A stretch of 64,000 bases of DNA. Source: Hymenopus coronatus. Taxonomy: Eukaryota; Arthropoda; Insecta; Mantodea; Hymenopodidae. The position numbers and the translations under genes are program-made. The stretch covers positions 71,885,196-71,949,195 of the forward strand of contig CM060884.1 in assembly GCA_030762935.1 (NCBI GenBank), read 5' to 3'. Shown in pieces: positions 22,966 through 34,248 of the stretch; position 1 is the stretch's first letter, and every line of letters starts with the position of its first letter. The notes beneath the pieces were generated by a model. It saw only the letters and a list, made by a program, of their open reading frames with translations. It ran no database searches and was not told the origin of the DNA.

Positions 22966-23613
22966 CAGGGAGGGTGACTTATATAGAGATGACACATTTT
23001 TTCTTTAATTGCTTCAAAACGAATTGAGCTAACGATAACTTGTTATACCTAAATTGTAGAGGCATTTTGTGAGATTACTTACCTCTATAACAAATGTTGA
23101 AAATGTCCTCCATCCTGCATAAGACACAACTCAACACGTCGTACTGGCCACTCGTTCGAGGACTCTGTTGTCAATAGCTTGAATCTCCTTTGTGATGTTG
23201 TGCTTCAGATCGTCCAATATGTGGCGTAAACCCTGTATTTTAAGTAACCCCATAGAAAGAAGTCCAGCGATGTCAAATCCGGAGATCTCGGTGGCCACAG
23301 GTTCCTGGAAATTATCCGGTCGTGAAAGCAGCTTGCAATTAGGTTCATGGATTCATTTGAAAATAATATTAGAGGAATTTCTTGCTGAAAATATGCTTGA
23401 CTCAGCTCTACATCGTCGAATTGCTCAACAAACTCCATGAAAATCAGTCGGTACTCTGCAGTGCTCACAGTCTGGTTAAACATCTGCGCAGCTAGTGACA
23501 AAGAATCGAAACTCCAGAAATTCTGCTCAATTTGGTGCTAAAATTGGCTCAATGGATGAATTTCCAACGGAATAATTAAACAAGGAAATGTCAGTTCTAT
23601 ATAAATCACTCTA
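22966..23613 (-). mobile_element. Short TIR transposon with transposase fragment
   Basis: Left end CAGGGAGGGTGACTTATATA and right end (reverse complement AGAGTGATTTATATAGAACT) are similar inverted repeats, with TA outside each. About 650 bp, so internally deleted compared with an autonomous element. Confidence 0.75.
23150..23510 (-). pseudogene. Tc1/mariner-superfamily transposase C-terminal fragment
   Basis: The minus-strand translation contains ESMNLIASCFHDRIISRNLW, PPRSPDLTSLDFFLWGYLK and RVLERV, a layout typical of insect Tc1/mariner-like transposases in which PPRSPDLTPLDFFLWG carries the last acidic catalytic region. The FQQDGA-type motif with the second Asp lies in deleted or degraded sequence just upstream. 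Fragment only; inactive. Confidence 0.75.
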
Positions 23614-23615
23614 TA

Positions 23616-24039
23616 GAACTATAACTGTAACCGAAATTGTGACCTGCTGTTGAACTGTGCAGCTTGCCAGTTAATTGAACTTTATGGCTGTTAAATGTTT
23701 GGTGCACATGGTCAGCAAAAAGTGTGTTCTCGCTTCATGTAGTGTATAAAGTATTCAGGTACTAAAGAGTGGATACCAATGCGGGAAGACGTCAACCCCT
23801 CCGGCAAGCCATTACTCCCTTTCCTTTATTATTCATTTTGTCTCTTCGTCCTCCCATTTCGCTGTAGATTTGAATGATTTAAAATTTGCATATGTCGTGC
23901 TGGGAGAGGTATCCTGCAGTGACATTCGGGGCTCTTTGACTCGGCAGTCCCCACCAAGTGTGCTAGGGGTTACTTCATCAGATACACCGACTTGTATCGT
24001 TATACGCCTTTACAATGGGTTACAAATGTAGTCGTATAC
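23616..24039. other. Unassigned unique sequence
   Basis: Nothing recognised; mixed composition. Confidence 0.35.
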
Positions 24040-24838
24040 GTTTTGCACGTATATACAAGGGTGTATAGACATGGTATTGTAATGCAACCAAATATTCAAT
24101 ACCGAGATTTCACAAGAAATACAGCCTTTAGGTTCCCCTGATTCCAAAAAAAAAAGCATTTTTAGAAAATGTCCGAGTGTGAGTCTGTCTGAGTGTATGT
24201 GTATGTGTCTGTGGGTAGCATAGCTCAAAAACGAAAACTCCATTAAAAACCAACTACTCTTTACATGGACTCTTTTCGAAAATGTTGATTTTCTCAAGAA
24301 TTGCTCTAACGATTTTGATTAAAATATCGTATATTTAAGATATTTACCTTACAAATAAAATGTATATCTTGGATTTTTTGGGAATAGTCTCTTAAGCCTA
24401 CTTTATTGTGGAAAGTTTACGAATGTTTACATAACTGCTAAACCGTAACAGATCGAGAAAAATTTACCACACAAAAAATGAAGAGCACGTTAAAACACAC
24501 AATTTATGTTAGATAATTTTTTTTCGTGGAGTTGATCGTCTTTTTTTAGACATTCCTTGTTTTTGGTTGCAGCTTTGAAAAACTCGTACTTTTCTCATAC
24601 AGGAAATTATCAACTCTTGTCCATACAAACAAAGGAACTCCAGTCACTTAGCAACCAGCTTTTGACTATCCCTTTAACCTATGGTACTGCGTTATTTCGC
24701 TTCCACTTACAAGGAACCAAGTAATAACACTATTTCCGCTAATTTTTCCTCAATTAGCATGAAGTAAATAAAAACATTTTAATATATTTTTGCAGAGATA
24801 TATAGAAAGGCATGTGAATAGAACACATCAGATTTTTT
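24040..24838 (-). mobile_element. R850 copy abutting mariner D
   Basis: Degraded palindrome at the left and CACATCAGATTTTTTTT at the right. The right end meets the mariner transposase exactly at its GTTGAAAAA (Val-Glu-Lys) 3' end. Confidence 0.88.
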
Positions 24839-25952
24839 TTCAACAGAACCTCCTCTAATATCAATACATTTTGTCCAGCGGTTTTTCAGTGCCAATGTCC
24901 CCTCTCTGAAGTGTTCCTCTGGAAGTACTGCAAAGTACCCATTTACACCGCAATTGCTTCTTCATTGGACGAAAAGTGTCTACCAGTGAGGAATTTCTTC
25001 CCATTTGCAAACAAGTCCGGGGGAGCCAAATCTGGGGAATAGGGTGGATGTTCTAGCACTTCATAATGCCGATCTCTCAATTTCCCCATTGCCAAAACGC
25101 TTTTGTGGGCAGTTGCATTGCCCGAATGATAAACAACTTTTTACTTTTTTAACCCGGGTCTGATTTCACAAATGCTTGCATTCAGTTTGGTTAGAAGTTG
25201 AGAGTAGTATTCTCCAGTAATGTTTTTACCTTTTTCGAGATAGTCAATAACAAAATCATTTTGGCATCCCAAAACATTGATACCATGATCTTTCCCGCTA
25301 ATGGCACCATCCTCGACTTCTTTGGAACTGAAGAACCAGCTTCTGTCCACCGCCTCGACTGCTGCTTGGATTCGGGTGTGTAGTGGTGGATCCATGTTTC
25401 ATCCATTGTGACGTATCGGCGCAAAAAGTCACTTCTGTTCTGAAAATGCGCCAAGCACTTTTCAGAAAGTGTCGTGCGAATGTGTTTGTTATCCACAGTG
25501 AGGATACGCGGCACCATCTTGCACATAGTTTTTTCATGTTTAATTCCTGATGCAATACGTTCCTTTGTAATTCCAAGAGCTTTAGCAATTTCACGCACCT
25601 TTGTGCGCCGATCTTCCAAAATCATGTCGTGCACTTTCTCAATGATTCCCGGTGTGGTTACAGTTTTTGGACGTCCTTCACGTGGATCGTCTTGGACGCT
25701 TTCACAGCCACGTTTAAAATCGGCCGCCCATTTCTTCACAGTGGAAACTGAAGGTGAAGAGTCACCATGCACTTTTACAGTCCGAAAATTAATTTCTGTA
25801 GGTGTTAAACCTTCTTTAACGAAGAGTTTTATCGAATTTCTTCATTTTCAAATCAATGCGCACTTCCACTGCTTCAAACAACTACCTATAGTCAACTATT
25901 GCCTGGAATGACTTGTACTTTTACACAGGGTCTAATAACACTTGTACCAACG
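24839..25952 (-). mobile_element. Mariner element D, 3' end lost
   Basis: Mariner relic on the minus strand. The 5' terminal repeat (reverse complement CGTTGGTACAAGTGTTATTA) is at the right, next to TA at 25953. The 3' terminal repeat is missing because R850 follows the end of the coding region. Confidence 0.85.
24848..25850 (-). pseudogene. Irritans-like mariner transposase pseudogene
   Basis: The longest coding relic in the window; the uninterrupted part is at 25191-25772. Order: KEGLTPTEINFRTVKVHGDS (first helix-turn-helix region), VSTVKKWAADFKRG and DPREGRPKTVTTPGIIEK (second HTH and linker), the catalytic signature MDETWIHHYTPESKQQS, SLVPKKSR-like basic region, MVSMFWDAK, then after a frameshift a second catalytic region reading HSGNATAH where active mariners have H-x-D-N-A-x-A-H, then YSPDLAPPDLF with the third Asp. 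The second catalytic Asp is replaced by Gly. With that change, frameshifts and a lost 3' end, it is dead. Similarity of the DETWIHHYTPESK region points to the irritans branch, but that is recall and not a search. Confidence 0.88.
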
Positions 25953-25955
25953 TAA

Positions 25956-26332
25956 GGAAAAAATCATGCAAGTAGTTACGCGATCTCTGGGTGAGGCCGA
26001 GAAGTTTTCTATCCTCGCAATACAATGAAAGGAATCCGCCAGTTTTTGTGCGTGTGAGTGTACGTCTTAATCTAGCACTTAGTAAGGGATATAATTTTAT
26101 TCCACTCCTGAGCTGTTCTTTTAATGACCTCTTTGAATTTTCTTTCCTCCTTGATTAAATTAATAGCCAACATTAAGTATAACGGAACTGAAACAAAAGA
26201 AGAAAGCTTCCTAAGGAATACAAAATCATTGAGAAGTTACAAAGAGTGAAAGCAAGAAGCAAGAAGGGTTCAAGAGGAAGCAAAAAAGGCACCCAGCTCA
26301 TTAAAAGTGAAATTTTTGTTGAGCCTCGGTAT
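25956..26332. other. Unassigned unique sequence
   Basis: A purine-rich stretch with AAGAAG words at 26195-26290; otherwise nothing recognised. Confidence 0.35.
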
Positions 26333-26770
26333 TTCATTCCCTCCACACATGTAGTGTTTAGAGAAGGTATTGCATTCCACCCAAAACGATACCGAGATTT
26401 CACCGGAAATATATGTTTTGGGTCCCCTGAATCCAAAAAATAGCATGTTTTAGAAAATGGTGCGTGTGCATGTGTGTGTGTGGTCGCCCTCCGTGGTGTA
26501 ATGTTACCATGCTAACTTCATATACCCAAGGTCGTGGGTTCAAAGCCAGCGGAGGAAGATGGACTTTTTTGGTGTAAAATCTTTAGCATGACTTCTTTCG
26601 GAAGGGAGGTAAAGCCGTTCGTCCCGTGTCGTAGATTTACGGCACGTAAAAGAACCTCAAGCCTGATAGAGAGGCCTCTGAGCAAAACTGTGCGGTCTTT
26701 CACATCCAGTATAGGATGGGACGCTGAGAACCACAGCAGTTAAAGAGCGTCCAAAAATAAAATGCCAATC

Positions 26771-26802
<32 letters not shown>

Positions 26803-27499
26803 ACTGTGGGATGCACAGCTCAGAAACCAAAAGACCGTTGAATACCAAACTTGGTATTAAGGTTTGGTATCTTCCAAGGACACGACACAAAGATTTTCAA
26901 GAAAATCCCCCCACCCCAAACTACCCTTTAAATGGGACTTTTTTTAAAATGTTTATTTTCTCAAAAGTGGTTCAAACGGTTTTGATTAAAATATCGTATA
27001 TTAAAGATATTTACCTGACCAATAAAATGTATATCTTGACTTTTCTGGGAATATCCTCTGAAGAATACTTTTTTTTCTGGATGAATTTAATGGAATTTTG
27101 CAAAGCTGCTAAAACATAAGAACTGCACAAAAACTTACCACACCAAAATGTAGAAGACGTTAAAACACACAATTTATATTATATACATTTATTTCGTCAG
27201 TTGATCGTTTTTTAGATTTTCCTTGGTTTTGGTTTCAGCTTTGAAAAACTTACACAGGAATTTGTTAACTCTTGTCCATACAAACAAAGAAACTTCAGTC
27301 ACCAACAACCAGCTTTTGACTATCAGTTTAAACCTATGGTATTCCCTTATTTTGCTTCTACTTACAAGGAAGCAAGTAGTAAGACTATTTCTGGTAACTT
27401 TTTCTTGATTACCATGAAGTTAATAGAAGAATAAACTTTTTAACAATAGTTAGTTGCAGAGAAGTAGAGAAAGTGATGTGAATGAAACACCTCAGATAT
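26333..27499 (-). mobile_element. R850 copy split by SINE B
   Basis: Degraded palindrome at the left, TTCACCGGAAATATATGTTTTG block, GT microsatellite interrupted by SINE B at 26483-26772, then the rest of the element to CACCTCAGATAT. Confidence 0.9.
26483..26772 (+). mobile_element. SINE B, best copy
   Basis: tRNA-like head: CCCTCCGTGGTGTAATG (A-box side) and GTCGTGGGTTCAAAGCC (B-box). Body: CTTTCGGAAGGGAGG, GTAGATTTACGGCACGTAAA, GAACCTCAAGCCTGATAGAG, GGGACGCTGAGAACCACAG. Tail: GAGCGTCCAAAAATAAAA. The same CATGTGTGTGTGTG lies on both sides (26469 and 26773), a 14-bp target duplication inside the R850 microsatellite. Confidence 0.85.
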
Positions 27500-27868
27500 T
27501 TTATAGCGTCAAGTTACTCGTTTTGCCTCTTGTTACCGTGGAGGTATGCCATATGTGTGTTGTGACGTCACACGGCATTAGAATAATGACGCCCACCATG
27601 TGTAGCCACGCTCCCACCCTGAGTACAGGATTAGCATACGGGCGGGCGTAGTCTTCTGTCAGAGTCTACAAGTCGCTGCCCGTGAGTGAATTCATTACCA
27701 ACGTGTTTCCAACTGCCCATTGGTAGCATCACATAATGCAAAGGATAAGTTCCCACTACTAAAATGTCAATATTTGGACACCCCTGTATGTTATACACGT
27801 CATTACCTTTCACGTATTTTCTTCGAACTTTATATCTGTTTACGTGTTCCATTTAGCTACTGCTCTAA
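27500..27868. other. Unique block with CRE palindrome and a possible transposon end
   Basis: Contains TGACGTCA (near 27562), a perfect CRE-like palindrome, and GTCAATATTTGGACACCCCTGTA (27767-27789), which resembles the terminal repeat of some Tc1/mariner-like elements. Neither is supported by further context. Confidence 0.3.
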
Positions 27869-27989
27869 ATTTTTACTTTCTCTACACGTACTATGTATAT
27901 AGTGTATAGAGAATGTATTGCATTCCACCCAAATATTCAACACCAAGATTTCACCAGAAATAAATGTTTTGGGTCCCTCTGAATCAAAA
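27869..27989 (-). mobile_element. R850 palindrome-end fragment
   Basis: Palindrome plus the GGGTCCCTCTGAATC block; joined to a plus copy. Confidence 0.85.
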
Positions 27990-28719
27990 AAATACGATGT
28001 GTTCCACTCACATGACTTTCACTAGCTGTTCTACAAACCTCCTATAAATGATTATTCTTCTTTGTACACAATGCTAATCAAGATAAATATTAGCGGAATG
28101 TTATTACTTAGTTCCTTATAAGTAGAAGGAAATAAGGGAATACGCTTTGCTAAAGTGATTGTCAAATGTTTTAAGAGCGATCGTTATGCGATTGTCACTA
28201 CAAATCACTTATTTGCTTGGCCAGGAGTAGAACAAAAGAAAAACAGACACTTCCTATCTCAGAAAAATAAAGTACTTCACAATTGAAAACAATAACAAGG
28301 AATATTTCGGAAACGGTTACCTCCACTACAAAAACATAAAGGACATAAATTGTGCGTTTTGTGGTGATGTACTTTTTTTGTGTAGTGAGTTTTTTGGCTA
28401 TCTCTTACTGTTTAGCAGTTAAGCAAAATTCGGCAACATTCGTCCAGAATAAAGAGGTCTTCAGAGGCTATGCCCAAAAAATCGAGATATACATTTTGTT
28501 TCGAACATACATAGCTTTAATATACAGTATTTTAATCAAAATCATTAAAGCCATTTTTAAGAAAATAAACATTTTCGATTCTTTTGCATGTAAAGCGTAG
28601 TTTGTGGTGGGGAGATTTTTTTTAATTATTCGTGTCGCATCCTTGGAAGGTACTAAACCTAAAAACTAAATTTGGTATTTAACGGTCTTTTCGTTTTGGG
28701 GCTATGCTGTACACAGATA

Positions 28720-28752
<33 letters not shown>

Positions 28753-28770
28753 AGACCTTTTTTTTTAAAA
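27990..28770 (+). mobile_element. R850 subfamily 2, lacking the palindrome end
   Basis: Starts CGATGTGTTCCACTCACATG. (AC)n expanded at 28721-28747. Breaks off in A-rich sequence before the CCGGTGAAATC block. Confidence 0.88.
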
Positions 28771-28839
28771 ATCTGATGTGTTCCATTCACATGACTTATT
28801 CTTAAAAGGCTTATGGTTTTTGGTTTCAGCTTTAAAAAA
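28771..28839 (+). mobile_element. R850 start fragment
   Basis: ATCTGATGTGTTCCATTCAC, then an internal jump to TTTTTGGTTTCAGC. Confidence 0.75.
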
Positions 28840-29570
28840 TTTGATGTGTTACACTCACATGACTTTCTCTAGCCGTTCTACAAACTTCTTACATAAGATT
28901 ATTCTTCTTTCTGCACCTTGTTAATCGAGGTATTCAACACAGTGTTCTTATTACTTAGTACCTTATAAGTAGGAAGAACATAGGGAATTCACTATGCTAA
29001 ACCAATAGTCAAATGTTTTAAAAGCTGTCGTTATGCGATTGTCATTACAAATCGCTTCTTTTCTTGGCCAGGAGTAGAACAAAAGAAAACCGGACACTCC
29101 CGTCTGAGAAAAGTATAAGTACTTCACAACTGAAACTAATAACAATGAATACCTCGAAAACGGTAAGTTCCACGAAAAAAATGAATATGACGTAAATTGT
29201 GTATTTTAACAAGGCCTACATTTTTTGTACAGAAAGTTTTGGTCTATCGCTTACAGTTTATTAGTTATTCCAAATTAAGCAAAATTCATCCAGAATAAAC
29301 ATGTCTTTAGAAGCTATTCCCAGAAAATTCAAGATATACATTTTATTTGTCAGATAATATCTTTGATATACGATATTTTACTCAAAATCGTTAGAGCCAT
29401 TTTTAAGAAAATCAAAATTTTCGAAAAAAGTTCTATGTAAAGGGTAGTTTGGGGTGAGGGGATTTTTCTCAAAATCTTCGTGTCGCATCCCTGGAAGATA
29501 CTGAACCTAAATACCAAGTTTGGTATTTTAGCTACTTTTCGTTTTTGAGTTATCGTGTTCACAGACCCAC

Positions 29571-29609
<39 letters not shown>

Positions 29610-29754
29610 CCATTTTCTGGAAATGCTTTTTTTGAATTCAGAGGGTCCTAAAACATGTATTTCCGGTGAAATCTCGACATCGAATTTTTGGGTGGCATGC
29701 AATACTTCCCTATCCCTATGTACATTGTACATACGGGGCAAGAGAAAGTAAAAA
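28840..29754 (+). mobile_element. R850 full-length subfamily 2, CCC/GGG palindrome
   Basis: TGATGTGTTACACTCACATG start, (AC)17-like block at 29571-29605, and the palindrome variant with TATCCC on one arm and CGGGGCA on the other. Confidence 0.92.
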
Positions 29755-29954
29755 CGTATACTTTTCTCATACAGGAATTTGTCAATTCCTGTCCACACAA
29801 ACTTAGGAACTTCAGTCACATAGCAACCAGCTTTTGACTTCACTTTAACCTATGGTACTCCCTTATTTCTCTTCTACTTACAAGGAAGCAAGTAATAAAA
29901 CTATTTCTGCTAATTTTTCTCGATGAGTATGAAACAAATAGAAGCATAAGAGTT

Positions 29955-30001
<47 letters not shown>

Positions 30002-30052
30002 TTACTGTAGAGATGTAGAGAAAATCATGTGAATGGAACACATCAGACTTTT
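29755..30052 (-). mobile_element. R850 5'-half fragment with (ATA)n
   Basis: From TATACTTTTCTCATACAGG to CACATCAGACTTTT. An (ATA)n array at 29957-30001 has expanded next to the ACAATAATTTGTTGCAG block. Confidence 0.88.
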
Positions 30053-30208
30053 ACATTATTCCCATAAAATTCAAGATATACATTGTATTTGAATTGTATA
30101 TATATATATATATATATATACTAAATATAAAAGATTTCAATCAAAATCGTTTCAACCATTTTTGAGAAAATCAAAGATTTCGAAATATTTTCCATGTAAA
30201 GTGTAGTT

Positions 30209-30255
<47 letters not shown>

Positions 30256-30756
30256 CCATCTTCGTGTCTCATTTTTTTGTAGTGTTTAACGCCCGCTTTA
30301 ACTACTTATGGCACCGCAGGTGGTGACACTGATGATATATATATGATGATGGAGCACCGGTGGAATGCGATGGCTGGGAAACCGGAGTACCCGGAGAAAA
30401 CCCGCCCTAGCGCCGCTTTGTCCATCACAAATCTCGCATGCGGTCGCTTGGGATCAAACCCCGGCCGTCTAGGTGAGAGACGAGTGGTCTAACCACTCGA
30501 CCACGGCGCGGCCTGTGTCTCATCCTTGGAAGATACCAAACTTGCTATTTAAGCAAGTTTGGTATTTAAGGTCATTTGGTTTTTGAGCTGTACTGTCCAC
30601 AGACCACACACGCACGTACAGATACACAGGGAACGTTTTTTGGGGGTTCAGGAGGACCCAAAACATGTATTTCCGGTGGAATCTGGGAATCGAATTTTTG
30701 GGTGCAATACAGTACCTTCCCTATACACTATGTATATGTTGCGAGCAGAGAAAGTG
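30053..30756 (+). mobile_element. R850 3' half split by poly-T and SINE A
   Basis: AAATTCAAGATATACATTG block, a (TA)n at 30099-30121, about 46 T at 30210-30255 in place of the GGGGTGGGGG block, SINE A at 30273-30514, then the CATCCTTGGAAGATACC block and the palindrome. Confidence 0.88.
30273..30514 (-). mobile_element. SINE A with 9-bp target duplication
   Basis: GTGTCTCAT flanks both sides (30264-30272 and 30515-30523). The minus strand starts CGCCGTGGTCGAGTGGTTAG (A-box), then GGCCGGGGTTTGATCCC (B-box) and ends with a short A tail (TTTTTTT at 30273). This is the cleanest SINE A insertion in the window. Confidence 0.9.
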
Positions 30757-31146
30757 ATAATTTAGTTCATTATTTTTAAATAGTGTTTGAGGTATTGGTT
30801 CATACTTAAAAATTGGCAAGATAGGGTATTTCGACTTCCTTTAAAGTCAGTTCTTTTCCACAGAAACAGTCCAGTTTGGGACGTAGTTATTAAAGCGAAA
30901 ACTGCATAAGGATATCGACTCCCGTTGCCACTGGTTAAGGCGCTTAGCTTTGGGGTTTTATACTGCAGGAGACTGCAAGTTCTAATCCCACCTCGGGGAT
31001 ATATTTGTGGTTACAAGTTCTAGGCAGTGTATACATATACTTGCTTAAGTTATAAAAACCGACAAACAAATAAGAGTAACTTAATAACAAAACGTGAAAA
31101 GAAACGAAAGAAGTATAACAAATTAAATACATAAGAAGGAAAAAAA
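30757..31146 (+). other. Unique sequence with a tRNA-like SINE head
   Basis: Positions 30918-30995 contain GTTGCCACTGGTTAAGGCGC (A-box-like) and GCAAGTTCTAATCCC (B-box-like), followed by an A-rich 3' part (AAACCGACAAACAAATAAG). Possibly a fourth SINE type; no second copy is present to confirm it. Confidence 0.4.
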
Positions 31147-31915
31147 TGTGATGTGTTCCATTCTCATGACTTTCTCTACATTGCTGCAAAAAATTAATGT
31201 TAGAAAAACTTATGCTTCTATTTACTTTATGCTAATCGAAAAAGAATTAGCAGAAATAGTCTTATTACTTGCTTCCTTGTAAGTAGAAGCGAAATAAGGG
31301 TGTAGCATAGGTTAAAGTGATAGTCAATAGCTGGTTGCTATGTGACTGAAGTTCCTTTGTTTGTATGGGCACGAGTTGACAAATTCCTGTATGAGAAAAG
31401 TATACATTTTTCAAAGTAGAAACCAAACACAAGGAATATCTCAAAAACAATCAAAAAACGTATATAACATAAAGTGTGTGTTGTAACGTGCTCTACATTC
31501 TTGTGCGGTAAGTTTTTGTCTTACATTAGTAGTTATGTAAAACTGCGTAAAATTGATCCAGAATAAAGTAGTCTTCAGAGGCTATTCCCAGAAAATTCAA
31601 GATATACATTTTATTTGTCAGGTAAATATCTTTAATATACGATATTTTAATCAAAATCGTTAGGGCCATTTTTAATAAAATCAAAATTTGAGACATTTGT
31701 TTCCATATAAAGGGTAGTTTGGGGTGGGGGAATTTTTCTCAAAATCTTCGTGTCGCATCCTTGGAAGATACCAACTTTAAATACTAAATACATTTTTTTT
31801 TAATTCAGGAGACCCCAAAACGTATATTGCTGGTGAAATGTCGGTATCGGATTTTTGGGTGGAGTGCAATACCTTCTCTATAAAGTATGTAGATATTATG
31901 TATAGAAGAAGTAAA
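31147..31915 (+). mobile_element. R850 copy, microsatellite deleted
   Basis: TGTGATGTGTTCC start. TAAATACTAAATACATTTT joins directly across the CA block; a weak palindrome remains at the end. Confidence 0.9.
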
Positions 31916-32105
31916 AAGAAATTGAAACGTGTAAATAAAATATAATACAATAGGTGAAGTTATTCTAAAACTAAAATATTACTAGTAAACCAGCAGCTTT
32001 ACAACTGGTACAAACCGTACCGGTTACAGTTGAACGCCACCGACTTCACTCTAGATCCAGCTCAAGAGCCCCGGGCCCCAGAGACAGAGAACAAGAGAAA
32101 GGGAG

Positions 32106-32368
32106 TGTCGCCTTCCGTGGTGTAGTGGTTTCATATATCCAAGGTTTCGGTTCCAAACCCTGTAGAGGACGATGGATTCTTTCGGACTAGAAATCCGTAG
32201 CATGGCTTCTTTCGGAAGGGATGTAAAACCGTTGGTCCCGTGTCGTAGATTTACCTGAACCTCAAACCTGATAGAGAGGCCTCTGAGCAAAATTAAACGG
32301 TCTTTCACGACCAACATAGAATGGGACGCGGAGGACAATAGCCGTTAAAGAGCGTCCATAAATAAAGC
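32106..32368 (+). mobile_element. SINE B
   Basis: GTCGCCTTCCGTGGTGTAGTG head, B-box-like TTTCGGTTCCAAACCC, CTTCTTTCGGAAGGGATG, GTAGATTTACCTGAACC (deletion of CGGCACGTAAAA), and tail GAGCGTCCATAAATAAA. Confidence 0.85.
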
Positions 32369-32379
32369 TCCATCTCATT

Positions 32380-34110
32380 TCGGAGTAAGAGTTAGAGAGA
32401 CACATAGAGAGAAAGATAGAGGTGGGGATGGAGAGAGAGATGGAGAGGTGGAGCTAGAGAGCTGGAGAGAGATGGAGAGGTTGGGATAGAGCTAGAGAGC
32501 TGGAGACAGATGGAGAGGTGGGGATAGAGCTAGAGAGCTGGAGACAGATGGAGAGGTGGGGATGGAGCTAGAGAGCTGGAGGCAGATGGAGAGGTGGGGA
32601 TAGAGAGGTGGATATAGACATATAGAGAGCTGGAGAGAGATAAAAGGCTATACCAACAAAAATAACTAAAATTAAACCCATTAAAATTAATATTAATATT
32701 TCTTCTACCATTTACAATTATGATTGTCTAAATTTATAGATTCTAAATCTGTTACACTCTCTTCTGCGAAGATGGAGGAGAATTGGAGAGAGATGGAGAG
32801 GTGGAGATAGAGATAGGGAGCTGGAGAGTGATAGAGATAGAGATGGAGAGATAGAGAGATAGAGATGGAGAGATAAAGATAGAGATGGAAAGAGAGGGAT
32901 GGAGAGAGATAGAGAGAGACGGAGAGAGATAAAGGGAGATTTAGAGAGAGATAGAAATGGAGAGGGTTAGAGAAATGGAGAGACAGATAGAGAGAAATGG
33001 AGTGAGGGATAGAGATGGAGAGAGTTAGAGAAATGGAGGGAGAGTTAGAGAAATGGAGGGAGAGTTAGAGAAATGGAGGGAGAGTTAGAGAAATGGAGGG
33101 AGAGTTAGAGAAATGGAGAGAGAGTTAGAGAAATGGGGAGAGTTAGAGAAATGGGGAGAGTTAGAGAAATGGGGAGAGTTAGAGAAATGGGGAGAGTTAG
33201 AGAAATGGGGAGAGTTAGAGAAATGGGGAGAGTTAGAGAAATGGGGAGAGTTAGAGAAATGGGGAGAGTTAGAGAAATGGGGAGAGTTAGAGAAATTGGG
33301 AGAGAGAGAGAAATGTAGAGAGATAGAGAAATGGAGAAAGATAGAGAGAAATGGAGTTACACTTAGAAAGGTGGAGATAGAGAGAGATAGAGACTGGAGA
33401 GAGAGACTGGGATAGAGAGCCGGAGAGTGATAGAGATAAATAGAGAGAGATAGAGAGCTCTAGAGCGATAAAGATAGAGAGAGATGGAGAGATAGAGAGT
33501 GATAGAGATAGAGAGAGATAGAGAGCTCTAGAGCGATAAAGATAGAGAGAGATGGAGAGATAGAGAGTGCTTGAGATAGAGAGAAATAGAGAGCTCCAGA
33601 GCGATAAAGATAGAGATAGAGAGCCGGAGAGTGATAGAGATAGAGAGAAATAGAGAGAGATAGAGATAGAGAGCTCTAGAGCGATAAAGATAGAGAGAGA
33701 TGGAGAGATAGAGAGTGATAGAGATAGAGAGAGATAGAGAGCTCTAGAGCGATAAAGATAGAGAGAGATGGAGAGATAGATAGTGCTTGAGATAGAGAGA
33801 GATAGAGAGCTCTAGAGCGATAAAGATAGAGATAGAGAGCCGGAGAGTGATAGAGATAGAGAGAAATAGAGAGAGATAGAGATAGAGAGCTCTAGAGCGA
33901 TAAAGATAGAGAGAGATGGAGAGATAGATAGTGATAGAGATAGAGAGAAATAGAGAGAGATAGAGAGCTCTAGAGCGATAAAGATAGAGAGAGATGGAGA
34001 GATAGATAGTGATAGAGATAGAGAGAGATAGAGAGCTCTAGAGCGATAAAGATAGAGAGTAGATGGGGAGATAGTGATAGAGATAGAGAGAAATAGAGAG
34101 AGATAGAGAG
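32380..34110 (+). repeat. Purine-rich minisatellite complex
   Basis: 1.7 kb of almost pure G/A on the plus strand, apart from an A+T island at 32645-32770. Sub-blocks: 32430-32640 with GAGCTAGAGAGCTGGAGA units; 33010-33120 with 20-bp AGTTAGAGAAATGGAGGGAG units; 33121-33300 with 18-bp AGTTAGAGAAATGGGGAG units; 33440-34100 with 68- and 80-bp higher-order units. The in-frame repeat peptides (LEKWGE) come from the 18-bp period and not from a gene. Confidence 0.95.
33440..34100 (+). repeat. 68/80-bp higher-order repeat with embedded palindrome
   Basis: GAGCTCTAGAGCGATAAAG recurs at about 33455, 33523, 33591 (one base changed), 33671, 33739, 33807, 33887, 33965 and 34033. The spacings are mainly 68 with 80-bp variants. 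Each unit carries the perfect palindrome GCTCTAGAGC in otherwise pure purine sequence. Confidence 0.9.
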
Positions 34111-34248
34111 GGATATATCTCTGAAACCGGAAGGCGGGTCTTAGGGCCAACCCGAATACCTTTTACAATGCAAAAATCAGCATACAATCGCCACTCATTC
34201 AACACTGTCCTTTGGTCTTCAACCCTGAAATAAATAATTAGTAGATAA

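Noticed and set aside
33113..33415. LEKWGE repeat ORF
   Set aside because: The 18-bp period keeps the frame open; no start context or flanking gene.
32380..34110. CRISPR-like array
   Set aside because: Repeats are contiguous purine units without unique spacers; the DNA is eukaryotic.
33812..34150. Ser/Leu-rich minus-strand ORF
   Set aside because: Complement of the purine minisatellite.
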